From Nitrospirota bacterium (GTDB lineage: Bacteria; Nitrospirota; Thermodesulfovibrionia; Thermodesulfovibrionales; SM23-35), in assembly GCA_013388435.1 (NCBI GenBank), contig JACAFE010000052.1, positions 1 through 52,516 on the forward strand: a DNA stretch of 52,516 nucleotides, written 5' to 3'. The translations under genes and the position numbers were made by a program. A model generated the notes under the pieces. It searched no databases. It saw only the letters and a list, made by a program, of their open reading frames with translations, and had not been told where the DNA came from. Below, in pieces: positions 6,874 through 16,696 of the stretch (its first letter is position 1; each line of letters opens with the position of its first letter).

Positions 6874-9800
6874 TTATTTTAATTGAAGCGCTGGATCTCC
6901 TAATATGTTATAAATATCAAGAATATACCCTGAGACTCCATCATCTTTGCTTTTATTCAATGCATGTAAAACTATCTCTCCAAGAGTTTGTCCCTGTTTT
7001 TCAAAATAAGCTTGATAAAAAGATTTGCCTAAATCAAGAGCCTGTGAATTTAATGACATGCCTGTTGGCGAAAAGACAGCAGAGACTCCACCATTTTGTT
7101 TTAATAGCATTCCAACACCAAGAGAATCAAATCCTGCAATTGAATAATTGCCCAGAACGCATGTCAAAGCTGTAATAACAGGAAGCTTTTCATAATTATT
7201 CAGAGAACTAATATCATCTAAAGTCAGGATTCCTTCCTGTGCAAGTCTATCCATTGAAGCATGCCCGAGATAATTGAGAAGAACTGCACCATTGTTGATG
7301 CCTGACAACAACATCTGTTTTGTATCTTCTGCTGAATTCTCTGAAAGATAAATCTTTTGTATTGAATAGGTCTGAGGAATTATACTTGCAAGAGCATTAC
7401 TATCTGCTGTAAAATCCCCACCTATATCTGGATTATCTGCAAGAAGTATAACAGTGTTTTTCCAGTTATTACCTGATGAATTTTCATAAGATATTATTTT
7501 GTTTACAAGAGCCTGAAATTCTTCAGATGTCCCAGCTGGCAATCTTCCGATAGCTATTTCTGGTATATGATCATCATTAACATCAGCAAAATAATTATCC
7601 GATGGGAAAAGTCCGTCAGGGCTTCCTATCATAATAGGAGGTATAAGATTGCCACCATAACCCTGATAATTTTTATAATCGTCATTGCCCTCTCCTGCAA
7701 GAACTATATAGTCAGGATATTTTGCCCAATTATTATAAGCATAAATGAGGAAGTTCCTTATAGCATCAGGAGAATAATTGCCATAATTGAACTCATCCAT
7801 AATATCATCCTGTAGAACAACCATGGTTTTTAAGCCTTTGCCCTGTCTATATGAAGCAAGCTGTTCTGCAACAGATTGAAGATGAGGAACAGTGATTATA
7901 AGATAATCAGCAGAATTTGAGGTGTTTTTTAAGTTTGAAGGGGTATCTATATTTATTAAATTTGGTTTTTTGATGGCAGAGGAAGTAAGAGCTAAATAAG
8001 TATTTTCACCTGAGCTGCCTGAGAAACTAACATTAAAATTAGGACCATTTTTAGTGATGGTAAAGGAGCTTATTTGTTTTGGCTTAAGATGGTCGCTGAT
8101 GTCAAAAACCTTTATATCGCCTGTTGTAAATCCTTCAATAGTTATAGTTGGTTGGTTATTTCCTTTTACGATTCTTTGATTATTGTAAGCTTTGTAATAG
8201 CTTTGATAATTAATATTAAAGGAATTAATGTAAAAAATACTATATGGAACATCTTTATCTAAAATTCCTCTAACCTCAACAGTATTTTCTCCATCATGTA
8301 AAATAGAAGCATTGAAATCAAGTTTAAGCTGATAGGGAGTTAATCCATTCCATTTTGCTTCACCGACTTCTATACCATTTATGCTTATAATTGCATGATG
8401 AGACGTGTTAGTTCCGCCATGCATATTTACTGAAAATTTTACAGTACCTGTGTTAGAAGGTGAATACAAATTAAATGAGATGGATTTAGTTCCTTCTTTA
8501 TCATCACCTGAAACTATAAAATCCCAGAACCAGAAATCAGCATATGGATTATTGAAAAGAGCTTCCGCTGGAATTTTGTTTTCTTCAATAATATAATTTT
8601 CTGTGAAAGTCTGGCCTTGTGTTGTAGTAAAAGGACCTTTGTTTTTTAAGGTATTCATAATTGTTCCGGAACTATACTCAAGCCAATAAATATTTTCAGT
8701 AGAATAAATATTAGAGTTAGCTTCACCGAAAAAGTATATGCCAGAATTTTTTGGAGCAGGTGCATATGCAATGTCTCTGCCAGTGTTAGTAAGTTTAAGC
8801 ATTTTCTTCTTTATGTATGAAGAAATCTTTTGAGTAGTTGTGCCAAATAAAGGAGCTATTTCAGAGTTAGAAATATAATAAAGACCAGTTTCATTTACAC
8901 TAATCTTAATCTTTGAACTCAATGAAGCTTGTTCAGTTACAGAAGAAGTTGCTGTTTTCTCTTTTTCAATTGCTTCGAGCCGAGCTTTTTTAAGCTTGCT
9001 CGACAGATGGGGTATTTTTAAATATGAACCAGAAATTTTATCAGGATACACTTGCTCGGGTATAACAGTAAAAGGACCATTAATCCTTTTATTCCCTCTT
9101 TGTTCTATTTCTTCAAGTATATATGCATATGTTTTACCTGGTAAGGCAGTTGAATCAATATAAATATAGGTTCCGCCTTGTGGAGAAGAAATTAGCCCTG
9201 GAAGTAATCTGTCATTTAATTTAACATAATTTACTGAAGTAGCATCTTTTCTATAAATATAAAAACCTGCTGTTCCAATTTCAGATGCAGTATCCCATTT
9301 TAATAAGACTTTGCCATCTTTGACAAAGGCGTTAAAAGATGATATTGATGCGAGAGTTGGAAGTGAAGAAGAGCCTTCAGTAACAGCAAGCTCGCAAAGC
9401 GGTCCAAATGTATATGTTGCTCTTGCTTGTGTTGTATTGCCAGTTTCATCAATATATATAGCAATTGTTCCGTTCGATGCAGGTGTCCCTGTAACAGGCA
9501 ATCTCTGACCTGAAAGAGTTGGTGTTACATTTACTTCATAAACTAAATCAGCAGATGAACCAGCAGGGATTGTGCCGGGATTCCAGACAATATTTCCTGT
9601 TCCGCCAATAGATGGTTGGGATGTGATAGAACCCTGACTTACTACTGCATTACCTGCATAGACAACACCTGATCCCGGGATATTTGCTCTTATCATATTG
9701 CCTGTACCAGAAAATGTTATTGAGAAAGCTGAAGGATTAAAAAATGTTATTTGAACTTTTAGTCTTGATGTGCTGCCAACAGCAGGTGGATTAGGTCCAG

Positions 9801-11298
9801 ATACAAGGCTCAATGTCTGTGTTAATATTGGTTTTGATGGAGCTCCGCCGCTGTCTGTTGGAAAGTAAATCCTGAAAGTATTAGCCTGAGGCTGAGAAGT
9901 TGGAGGAGGGTTTGAAGAAGAATAATTACCTGTATAATATGTAATGTAATTACCAGTGTTTAATGCATAACGTTCCACTGTTATATCTGATCTCCATATA
10001 CCATAATCTGCTGACCATATATCAGTTGTCCAAGCAGTTATATTAAGGCTTTGCCATGTATTGTTTCTTGAAACAGTTGATGGAGAGGTTGAAAAAGTCC
10101 CTGTCCTGCTCGTATATGAGATTGAACCAAAACTATCGCCATCAAAGTCATTAGACTTAAAGGAACAACCACTTGTAATATAAGGATATATTGTATAAGA
10201 TCTACTCGAAGTATCTGGATGATTTCCCATTTCAACAAATGAATGCGCATAAATATTTAATTCAGTTCCGCCTGAAGAAGTATCCCCATCATGTGCCCTG
10301 ATTGCAAAGCCGTTAATATCATCATTTGTATTCATGTCAACCCTTAATTCCCAATGACCTGGGGTCAAAGGACCTCCATCATTTATCTCAACATTGTCAA
10401 AATAAGAATATTCTCTTCTCTCAATAGCACGGTTAACGGCGAATCTTATACGTGTATTGGAAGAAATATATGAAGTTATATCGTATGTAAATGTTGTTGC
10501 AGTATAATCATTACAAAACTGCTGAAGTTGTGTCCATGTTATCCCACCATTATTTGAGACAAATACGCCTACACAATCATCATTTTCCAGGTTTCCTGAA
10601 GTTCTGTAAGTAAAGGTGAGATAAGCAGAGGCAAGATTTAATCCTGTAGGAGAAAGATTTACTTCTCTTTCAATCCTGTTCTGGGTATTTCCTGTGATCT
10701 GGAGTGCTCCTCCATTTATTTGAATATTTCCAGCTGAAGGTCCAGCTCCGCCAGGGTCATTTTCTATCCATGAACCTGACCAGTTTTGGTTCCCATCATT
10801 GTTACTCCAGGAAGCAGTACTAAAGTTATCACGAACATTTTTCCCAGTCCCATTATAAAAATTAAGCCATGCATTATTAGCTCCAGCAGGTAGTGTTGAG
10901 TTACCTGTTGTAAAACGAACTGGTCTCTGGTTCCCCGAAGGATCAATAAGTGTATAGGTTGCCGATGTGTCCCAGCTACCACCCCTTTGCCTATCACGAG
11001 GTCCATTTGCTCCTTCATCAGCACCTCCAATATCAGCATCAAAAATATCAATTACAAGACGCGAAAGACCCGAGGGTACTTCAATAAAATAGGAATAATA
11101 TGTATTCAAACCGCCCGATGATGCACTCACATAGTCGCCACTTGATGTAGGTGAAGATGCTCCCATTGGCATTTGCAATTGATTTTCTGGAATTGCAGAA
11201 GCAAAAACGGAGAATGGTGTTAAAAATATAGTAAGTAAAAAAATAATAGCAGGCATCAAATAAATTTGATTAATCTTTTGAATTTTTTTTAAAAACAT
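6874..11298 (-). CDS. Large secreted C25 (gingipain-like) cysteine protease
   Basis: From the ATG at 11298, which has AGGGGGA just upstream, this is a 1474-residue exported protein. It has a Sec signal peptide of about 35 residues ending FSVFASA. Regions in order: a beta-rich N-terminal part (to ~450); a DUF11/Ig-like segment with VWNPGTIPAGSSADL (~520-620); a fibronectin-like VLLKWDTASEIGTAGFYIYR segment (~650-750); further beta domains; and a C-terminal C25 peptidase domain (~1130-1474) ending ILGDPALQLK. The catalytic pair is H1346 (LGHAS) and C1380 (LTCVLG), close to the gingipain spacing. No type IX sorting domain or LPXTG is visible. It heads the radical SAM peptide operon. Whether it matures or destroys the peptide, or is itself modified or activated by the system, is open. 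Confidence 0.85.
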   Translation of the reverse strand: MFLKKIQKINQIYLMPAIIFLLTIFLTPFSVFASAIPENQLQMPMGASSPTSSGDYVSASSGGLNTYYSYFIEVPSGLSRLVIDIFDADIGGADEGANGPRDRQRGGSWDTSATYTLIDPSGNQRPVRFTTGNSTLPAGANNAWLNFYNGTGKNVRDNFSTASWSNNDGNQNWSGSWIENDPGGAGPSAGNIQINGGALQITGNTQNRIEREVNLSPTGLNLASAYLTFTYRTSGNLENDDCVGVFVSNNGGITWTQLQQFCNDYTATTFTYDITSYISSNTRIRFAVNRAIERREYSYFDNVEINDGGPLTPGHWELRVDMNTNDDINGFAIRAHDGDTSSGGTELNIYAHSFVEMGNHPDTSSRSYTIYPYITSGCSFKSNDFDGDSFGSISYTSRTGTFSTSPSTVSRNNTWQSLNITAWTTDIWSADYGIWRSDITVERYALNTGNYITYYTGNYSSSNPPPTSQPQANTFRIYFPTDSGGAPSKPILTQTLSLVSGPNPPAVGSTSRLKVQITFFNPSAFSITFSGTGNMIRANIPGSGVVYAGNAVVSQGSITSQPSIGGTGNIVWNPGTIPAGSSADLVYEVNVTPTLSGQRLPVTGTPASNGTIAIYIDETGNTTQARATYTFGPLCELAVTEGSSSLPTLASISSFNAFVKDGKVLLKWDTASEIGTAGFYIYRKDATSVNYVKLNDRLLPGLISSPQGGTYIYIDSTALPGKTYAYILEEIEQRGNKRINGPFTVIPEQVYPDKISGSYLKIPHLSSKLKKARLEAIEKEKTATSSVTEQASLSSKIKISVNETGLYYISNSEIAPLFGTTTQKISSYIKKKMLKLTNTGRDIAYAPAPKNSGIYFFGEANSNIYSTENIYWLEYSSGTIMNTLKNKGPFTTTQGQTFTENYIIEENKIPAEALFNNPYADFWFWDFIVSGDDKEGTKSISFNLYSPSNTGTVKFSVNMHGGTNTSHHAIISINGIEVGEAKWNGLTPYQLKLDFNASILHDGENTVEVRGILDKDVPYSIFYINSFNINYQSYYKAYNNQRIVKGNNQPTITIEGFTTGDIKVFDISDHLKPKQISSFTITKNGPNFNVSFSGSSGENTYLALTSSAIKKPNLINIDTPSNLKNTSNSADYLIITVPHLQSVAEQLASYRQGKGLKTMVVLQDDIMDEFNYGNYSPDAIRNFLIYAYNNWAKYPDYIVLAGEGNDDYKNYQGYGGNLIPPIMIGSPDGLFPSDNYFADVNDDHIPEIAIGRLPAGTSEEFQALVNKIISYENSSGNNWKNTVILLADNPDIGGDFTADSNALASIIPQTYSIQKIYLSENSAEDTKQMLLSGINNGAVLLNYLGHASMDRLAQEGILTLDDISSLNNYEKLPVITALTCVLGNYSIAGFDSLGVGMLLKQNGGVSAVFSPTGMSLNSQALDLGKSFYQAYFEKQGQTLGEIVLHALNKSKDDGVSGYILDIYNILGDPALQLK

Positions 11299-11467
11299 AT
11301 TATCCCCCTTATTCATGTCTTTAATAAAATATTTATAACCCATATTGTATTGTAGTAATATAATATAAGTAATTTAACAAAAAAAAAGTATTTTTTAAAG
11401 AATTTTTATGTTTTGGTGAGCATTATATTGTTACAATTATGATTTATTGAGTAGATTAACCTGAAAG

Positions 11468-12361
11468 ATGAATATGACAAAAAAAATTATATTTATAGTA
11501 TTTATTTTATTCTACAGCGTAGTACTTTTAAATTCGGAAAAATTTTTATATGCAGAAACAAATAATTTTCTCTGGAAAGTAAGATCAAAAACAAGCACAG
11601 CTTATATTCTTGGTTCAATACATTTCATGAAAAAAGAACATTATCCTTTAAACAAAACGATAGAAGATGCTTTCAATAAATCTGAAGTGCTTGCAGTTGA
11701 AGCAAATGTTAATGATATAAGTAAGATTGATATACAGAAAGTGCTTGGTACATCATTTTACACGGGAGATGATTCTCTTGAAAAACATATTTCAGGTGAT
11801 ACTTTTAGATTACTTAAGACAAAGTTTGAAAGTCTTGGATTTCCATTATGGATAATTAACAAACAAAAGCCATGGTTTTTAGCTTTAACTCTTGTTTCGC
11901 TTGAATTAATGCAAAATGGCTATGACCCGCAATACGGACTGGATATGTATTTTCTTTCCAAGGCGAATAATAAAAAGATAAAAGAACTTGAAAGCATTGA
12001 TTATCAGATAAATTTATTATCTGAGTTTTCCGATATGGAACAGGAAGCTTTTTTGCTTTATTCAATAAAGAACTCAGAAAATCTTTCGAAAGATACAGAT
12101 GATATTATAAAAGCATGGAGAGAAGGAAATGCTTCAAAGCTTGAATCTATAATAATCAATTCTTTTAAGAATTATAATGGAATGACTTCTGTTTACAGAA
12201 AACTGGTTTCCGAAAGAAACGAAAAAATGGCATTAAGAATTGAAAAATACCTTGAATCCAATGAAACCCATTTTATTATTGTAGGAGCAGGTCATCTTGT
12301 TGGAAGAGGCGGAATAATTGAGCTATTAAAAAATAAGGGTTATATTGTGGAACAGATGTAG
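11468..12361 (+). CDS. TraB/GumN family exported protein
   Basis: This 297-residue protein has an N-terminal signal peptide (hydrophobic residues ~6-22, before FLYAET). It shows the TraB/GumN family landmarks: GSIH at residues 49-52 and the C-terminal FIIVGAGHLVGRGGI block. The family is related to Tiki-type metalloproteases, with the conserved His and Glu thought to bind metal, but bacterial functions are poorly defined. Two ATG codons lie close together (11468 and 11474). It is transcribed divergently from the C25 protease operon, with about 170 bases between the starts, and precedes the YacP-like gene by 26 bases. Confidence 0.82.
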   Translation: MNMTKKIIFIVFILFYSVVLLNSEKFLYAETNNFLWKVRSKTSTAYILGSIHFMKKEHYPLNKTIEDAFNKSEVLAVEANVNDISKIDIQKVLGTSFYTGDDSLEKHISGDTFRLLKTKFESLGFPLWIINKQKPWFLALTLVSLELMQNGYDPQYGLDMYFLSKANNKKIKELESIDYQINLLSEFSDMEQEAFLLYSIKNSENLSKDTDDIIKAWREGNASKLESIIINSFKNYNGMTSVYRKLVSERNEKMALRIEKYLESNETHFIIVGAGHLVGRGGIIELLKNKGYIVEQM

Positions 12362-12387
12362 GCAGGTAATTTTGTAAGGAGACCGCT

Positions 12388-12870
12388 ATTTCTTATATTA
12401 TTATTGACGGATATAATTTAATAGGGACTGCTCACAGAGACCTGAAAAAGCAGAGAGAAACGCTTATAAATTCTCTTATTGAATATAAAAAAAGAAAAGG
12501 TCATGAAATAACACTTGTCTTTGATGGCTGGAGATCAGGCTCTGCTAAGGAAAGTCATATAATTACAGGCGGGATTAAAATTATTTATTCAAGAATTGGA
12601 GATACAGCAGATTCGGTAATAAAGCGTATTATTTCAAAAGAAAGAAGGGAATGGATTGTTGTTACATCTGATAGGGCAATTGCTGATTATGCCTGGCAGA
12701 ATGCTTCAATACCTATATCATCAGATGATTTTTATAAGGCTTTATTTATTACTGAGCAAGATTATACAGATGATGAAGAATTAGAATATACTGAAATTAA
12801 GAGAAAAGGTAATCCAAGACAATTATCAAAGAAAGAAAAAGCAATTAAAAGGGCATTAAATAAGCTTTAA
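12388..12870 (+). CDS. YacP-like NYN-domain RNase with apparent AUU start
   Basis: This 160-residue frame has no ATG, GTG or TTG at its 5' end, so ordinary gene callers will miss or truncate it. The codon ATT at 12388 lies six bases after AAGGAG, and the product then reads (M)SYIIIDGYNLIG, exactly where YacP/NYN proteins begin. Conserved features include the IIDGYNL nuclease motif, TLVFDGW, YSRIGDTADSVI and VVTSDRAIADYA, the acidic set of PIN-like NYN RNases. The upstream in-frame stop at 12367 leaves no room for another start. The stop TAA overlaps the ATG of the PAP2 gene. Either this is a real AUU start, rare and best known from infC, or an ATG altered by mutation or sequencing error. Confidence 0.82.
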   Translation: MSYIIIDGYNLIGTAHRDLKKQRETLINSLIEYKKRKGHEITLVFDGWRSGSAKESHIITGGIKIIYSRIGDTADSVIKRIISKERREWIVVTSDRAIADYAWQNASIPISSDDFYKALFITEQDYTDDEELEYTEIKRKGNPRQLSKKEKAIKRALNKL

Positions 12871-13748
12871 TGAACAGGATTAAACAGATTCTTATTAGAA
12901 ACAGGCCTGCAGATATAATCTCGATTCTTTTTGTTTCATTCCTTCTGTTTATAACTTTATTTTTCTATTCTGTTTTACCTAAACCAAAATATTTAATTTC
13001 TCTTTATACCATATTATTAATTATTCAGTTCATTTTGATAAAAATTAGAAAAAATAACAGAATATTAAATTTTATTTATAATCTTGGATTTCCGTCAGTA
13101 TGCATTCTTCTTGTATTTGACAGCCTTGAATGGATTGTGCATTATGTAAACCCGAAAGATATAGATCCTTTACTAATTAAGCTGGATTATCTGCTTTTCG
13201 GGAACCATCCTACTGTTATGCTCGAGAGGTTTATGAACCCTTTACTGACCGATATTCTTCAGGTTGCATATTCTACATATTACTTCATTCCAATAGGACT
13301 GGGGATAATTTTGCTGATGAAAAAAAATGAGGAGAATTTTAACAAATCACTTTTCCTCATCCTTTTGTGCTTTTATCTTTCATATTTAGGATATATACTT
13401 TTCCCTGCGCTTGGACCAAGATTTTATCTTAAAGAGCTACAGACTGTTGAATTACAGGGATATTTAATTGCTGAGCCTTTAATTAATTTGCTTAACAGAC
13501 TTGAAGGCATAAAGCGGGATGCTTTTCCAAGCGGTCATACCGGGATAACAATACTGGTTCTTTATTTATCATGGAAATACAGCCGTAGATTTTTCTGGAT
13601 TGCTCTGCCTGTTGTATCAGCTCTTATTTTTGCAACTGTTTATTGCAGGTATCATTATGTAGTTGACGTAATTGCTGGATTCATACTTTTTATAATAACA
13701 ATAGTTATTGGTGAATGGTATTATAAGTGGTGGTCAAAAAAAATATGA
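12870..13748 (+). CDS. PAP2-superfamily membrane phosphatase
   Basis: This 292-residue multi-pass membrane protein has the PAP2 phosphatase signature: the conserved PSGHT motif (in KRDAFPSGHTG) and a CRYHYVVDVIAG motif equal to the family's SRxxxxxHxxxD block. GPRFYL may stand in for the first motif. About six hydrophobic segments surround these, placing the active site at the membrane face. Likely substrates are lipid phosphates or inositol/undecaprenyl phosphates, with a resemblance to inositolphosphotransferase-like PAP2 proteins. The ATG overlaps the stop of the YacP-like gene (TAATG), so translation is coupled. Confidence 0.83.
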   Translation: MNRIKQILIRNRPADIISILFVSFLLFITLFFYSVLPKPKYLISLYTILLIIQFILIKIRKNNRILNFIYNLGFPSVCILLVFDSLEWIVHYVNPKDIDPLLIKLDYLLFGNHPTVMLERFMNPLLTDILQVAYSTYYFIPIGLGIILLMKKNEENFNKSLFLILLCFYLSYLGYILFPALGPRFYLKELQTVELQGYLIAEPLINLLNRLEGIKRDAFPSGHTGITILVLYLSWKYSRRFFWIALPVVSALIFATVYCRYHYVVDVIAGFILFIITIVIGEWYYKWWSKKI

Positions 13749-13769
13749 CTATTTGAACAGGAAGATAAA

Positions 13770-13799
13770 GGTTGCAAAAATAAAATTATTTTTTCAACC
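13770..13799. terminator. Hairpin between convergent genes
   Basis: GGTTG...CAACC plus an inner AAAAATAA/TTATTTTT pairing, with one mismatch between the two blocks, forms a stem between the PAP2 stop and the AddB stop. It can serve both converging transcripts. Confidence 0.5.
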
Positions 13800-13852
13800 C
13801 ACGCTTTTAATTTCCATATGCTTTTTGGGGGTTAATTTAAGAGAACTGATTC

Positions 13853-16696
13853 TTATTTAACTATCCATTGGGTTCCGCAGATATACTTAAAATCGCAGTC
13901 AGGGCAGGTTTTCTTCTTATCTTTAGCAGGGTTGAAAGGTAGCAAAGGGTCAATAATTTCATTAAGTAATTTAATTATAATATCTTCAAGAATGCTGTAT
14001 TTTTGTATCTCTTCATTTTTTTCAAATAAAGGCGCTTCAATGCTTTTCTCAATATATGAGCGTCCAAGAAATAAGAACATAGCCTTTATATCAAGAGGAT
14101 TTAATCCTGAAAATTTAGAGTATAAAAGAATATAAAAAGGAAGTTGAATGCTTCCTATCGCATCATCCCATGAGCTTCTGTCTTCGGGATTAAGTTTATT
14201 GAAATTTATTTTAAGGTAATTTGGTGATGCTCCTGTTTTGTAATCAATAACATAAACTTTATTCCCTCTTTTTTCTATGATGTCAAGCCTGCCTTTTAAA
14301 ATAAATGAACCTAAGAATATGTTTAAAGATTTTTCTGTATCAATAATGGCTAATCGCTCTTTTGAAATCAACGGCTTATAGTAATTATTTATTAAATCCT
14401 TGAGATGGTTTTTTATCTGATATTTAATCAGATATAAAGAACCTTTTGGTTTTGCATCAAAATTTTCTTCAAAGAATTTATCAGTAATTTTAGTTATCTC
14501 ATTTTCATTAAGGTCTTTTTGTTTTAAAATCCTGCCTTTTTTCCTACCGAAAAATTCTTTTAAAATTGCATGTACAAATTGACCTATATCAGTTCTTTCA
14601 ATGTCCCCTGAAATTTCTTCTTTCTTTTTAAGTCTTAAAATATAAGAATAGTAAAATTTAAGCTGGCATTTTAAATAAGTATCAAGAGCAGTTGCGTGAA
14701 AATGCATATTCTTCAGGAATGATATAGTATCAGGAGTTTTATCTATTTTTTCTGGCAAAGGGTTATCAAGATTAACTTTATATTGAACTGTTTGTATATA
14801 ATTTTTGATATCAATAACTTTATCTTTTTTCTGCTTCTCCCATATCAATTTTTCGACAAATCTTGACTTTTCATTTTTGTCATTCTCAACAAAAAAAATA
14901 TTAACTTCATCTGTGCTCTTAATCAGCACATCAAAATAATATTCTGTGAGTTTATCCCTATCAAGATATGTTGGTAATCCAAGCATACGCCTGGTTTTGA
15001 AAGGTATAAGCGTATCGTCTTTTCTTGTGTCGGGAATTATATCTTCATTTGCATCAAGTAAATATACTTTTTTAAATTTTATATTTCTCGTTTCAAGAAA
15101 CCCTAAAATCTGTATGTTCTTTAAAGGTGTGCCTTCAAAAGGATTGTAGGCGGTCATTATATATTTCTTGAAAAAACCGAAATAACTTGATGTTTCAGTG
15201 AAACTAAAGTTACCGAGCATTGATTTTTCTATAATATCAAGTTCTCGCAGAAAGGATTCTGAAAAAGGATAAAAAAGCGGATGCAATTTTGCTGTGCTAT
15301 TGTTGAAAATATAAATTAAAATATCAGAACATTTTTTTGCAAAGTCATTAATGTTTTGAAAATTTATGAATTTATTTATAGTATTTTGATGAATATTTTT
15401 TAAGTGCTCCTTTATATCCTGAACTTTAATTATATTTTCAGTATCAGCTATTCTTTTATAAATCTCTCTTAAAATATTTTCATTTTCTTCAATCCCGGTT
15501 AATTCAATGAAACTAATGTTACTATCTTTAGAGAATAATTCCTCTATAGTGTGAAACATGATTCTTGTAACTTCAGACCTTCCATTAAAATAAATATTTT
15601 TTGTGTAAGGGTGAAGAGCAAATTTAAGATAATCAGGAACATAGACACGGTTTTCATCCATTGAATTTATTAATTCCATAAGATTATTCAAAAACCCAAA
15701 AATAGGTGTCCGTTCCAGAGGATAACCCAACGAAATGTTATAATTTTCTTCATTTAAGAAGGATAACCCTTGCCTGATTAAAGGAAATAAAATCTCAGAA
15801 GAAGGAAGAACAATTGCAACAGGTGAAATTTCATTGGAAACATTATTTAAATTTTCCTTTATTATTTTACCGAGACAGTAAACCTGACCATGAGAGTCAG
15901 GGCTGCTGTAGAGATTAAAGTTTATATCATATTTCTTGCTGCTGACAAAATTATCTATTTTTATTCCTAACTCAAGAAGTTTTTCTTTTAAGCCTGCTCC
16001 TTCTTGAAAGATAAAAACAGCATTTTCATTTTTGGAAATATTTCTAAAAAGTATTTTTTCAGAGGTGGTTAACGCAAAAAAACCAGCAAATATCAATCTG
16101 CTGTATTGACTTAAATCAATACTATCTATATTTTCGGAGACTTCTCTATATCTGAAAGACCTTGTGGAAAGACCCTGCTCTGAAATTAATCTGTAAAAAT
16201 TGTCATAGAAAAAAGACAATGACTGCATTCTTTTAAGAGTTTGTTCAGGAATAATAGAACTTTCTTTTAAATCAATCTGTCTAATATTTGATGATTTTAT
16301 ATTTTCAATATATAATTCTTCCAGGTCTCTATATATCTTGAGACCAAGAGGAAAAAAACTATCAGGACTCTGAAAATAATCTCCTCCCATTGGCTCAAGA
16401 GCTTTCTTGTGAATGTCATAAAGTATAGCAACAGCATCAATAGTTTTTATTTTAGTGTCTATCCTTATTTTCTGGTATAAAAAGTCAATGAATTCATCCA
16501 TAGATAAAATCTTAGGAGGAATAAAACTGCTTTTTAGATTATCTGCAATTGACTTAAGAAGAAAATGAGAAGGTCTCTTCCCCGGGAATACAACTAAATT
16601 GTTGGAATAATTTTTATCGTCATTTTTAAGAAGAAGAAAAATCTCGTCAATAAAGTTTTTCTCTGGATTAATTACTATTGTATTCAAAAGCAACAA
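13853..16696 (-). CDS. AddB-like helicase-nuclease subunit
   Basis: This 947-residue protein ends in a RecB-type PD-(D/E)XK nuclease domain. The motif VYVIDYKTGASPNY and upstream GRLDII supply the catalytic acids and lysine. Cysteines flank the domain (LKCQLKFYYSY and TCPDCDFKYIC), as in AddB proteins that bind a structural [4Fe-4S] cluster. The N-terminal helicase-like part has FPGKRPSHFL at the Walker A position and seems unable to hydrolyse ATP. Translation starts at a TTG (16696 or 16693) inside the addA 3' end, with AAAGGAG upstream. With its partner it should process double-strand DNA ends for RecA-dependent repair. Sequence divergence from Bacillus AddB makes the symbol provisional. 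Confidence 0.8.
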   Translation of the reverse strand: MLLLNTIVINPEKNFIDEIFLLLKNDDKNYSNNLVVFPGKRPSHFLLKSIADNLKSSFIPPKILSMDEFIDFLYQKIRIDTKIKTIDAVAILYDIHKKALEPMGGDYFQSPDSFFPLGLKIYRDLEELYIENIKSSNIRQIDLKESSIIPEQTLKRMQSLSFFYDNFYRLISEQGLSTRSFRYREVSENIDSIDLSQYSRLIFAGFFALTTSEKILFRNISKNENAVFIFQEGAGLKEKLLELGIKIDNFVSSKKYDINFNLYSSPDSHGQVYCLGKIIKENLNNVSNEISPVAIVLPSSEILFPLIRQGLSFLNEENYNISLGYPLERTPIFGFLNNLMELINSMDENRVYVPDYLKFALHPYTKNIYFNGRSEVTRIMFHTIEELFSKDSNISFIELTGIEENENILREIYKRIADTENIIKVQDIKEHLKNIHQNTINKFINFQNINDFAKKCSDILIYIFNNSTAKLHPLFYPFSESFLRELDIIEKSMLGNFSFTETSSYFGFFKKYIMTAYNPFEGTPLKNIQILGFLETRNIKFKKVYLLDANEDIIPDTRKDDTLIPFKTRRMLGLPTYLDRDKLTEYYFDVLIKSTDEVNIFFVENDKNEKSRFVEKLIWEKQKKDKVIDIKNYIQTVQYKVNLDNPLPEKIDKTPDTISFLKNMHFHATALDTYLKCQLKFYYSYILRLKKKEEISGDIERTDIGQFVHAILKEFFGRKKGRILKQKDLNENEITKITDKFFEENFDAKPKGSLYLIKYQIKNHLKDLINNYYKPLISKERLAIIDTEKSLNIFLGSFILKGRLDIIEKRGNKVYVIDYKTGASPNYLKINFNKLNPEDRSSWDDAIGSIQLPFYILLYSKFSGLNPLDIKAMFLFLGRSYIEKSIEAPLFEKNEEIQKYSILEDIIIKLLNEIIDPLLPFNPAKDKKKTCPDCDFKYICGTQWIVK

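Noticed and set aside
6874-11298. C25 protease as a type IX secretion substrate
   Set aside because: The protein ends with the catalytic domain and shows no C-terminal sorting domain.
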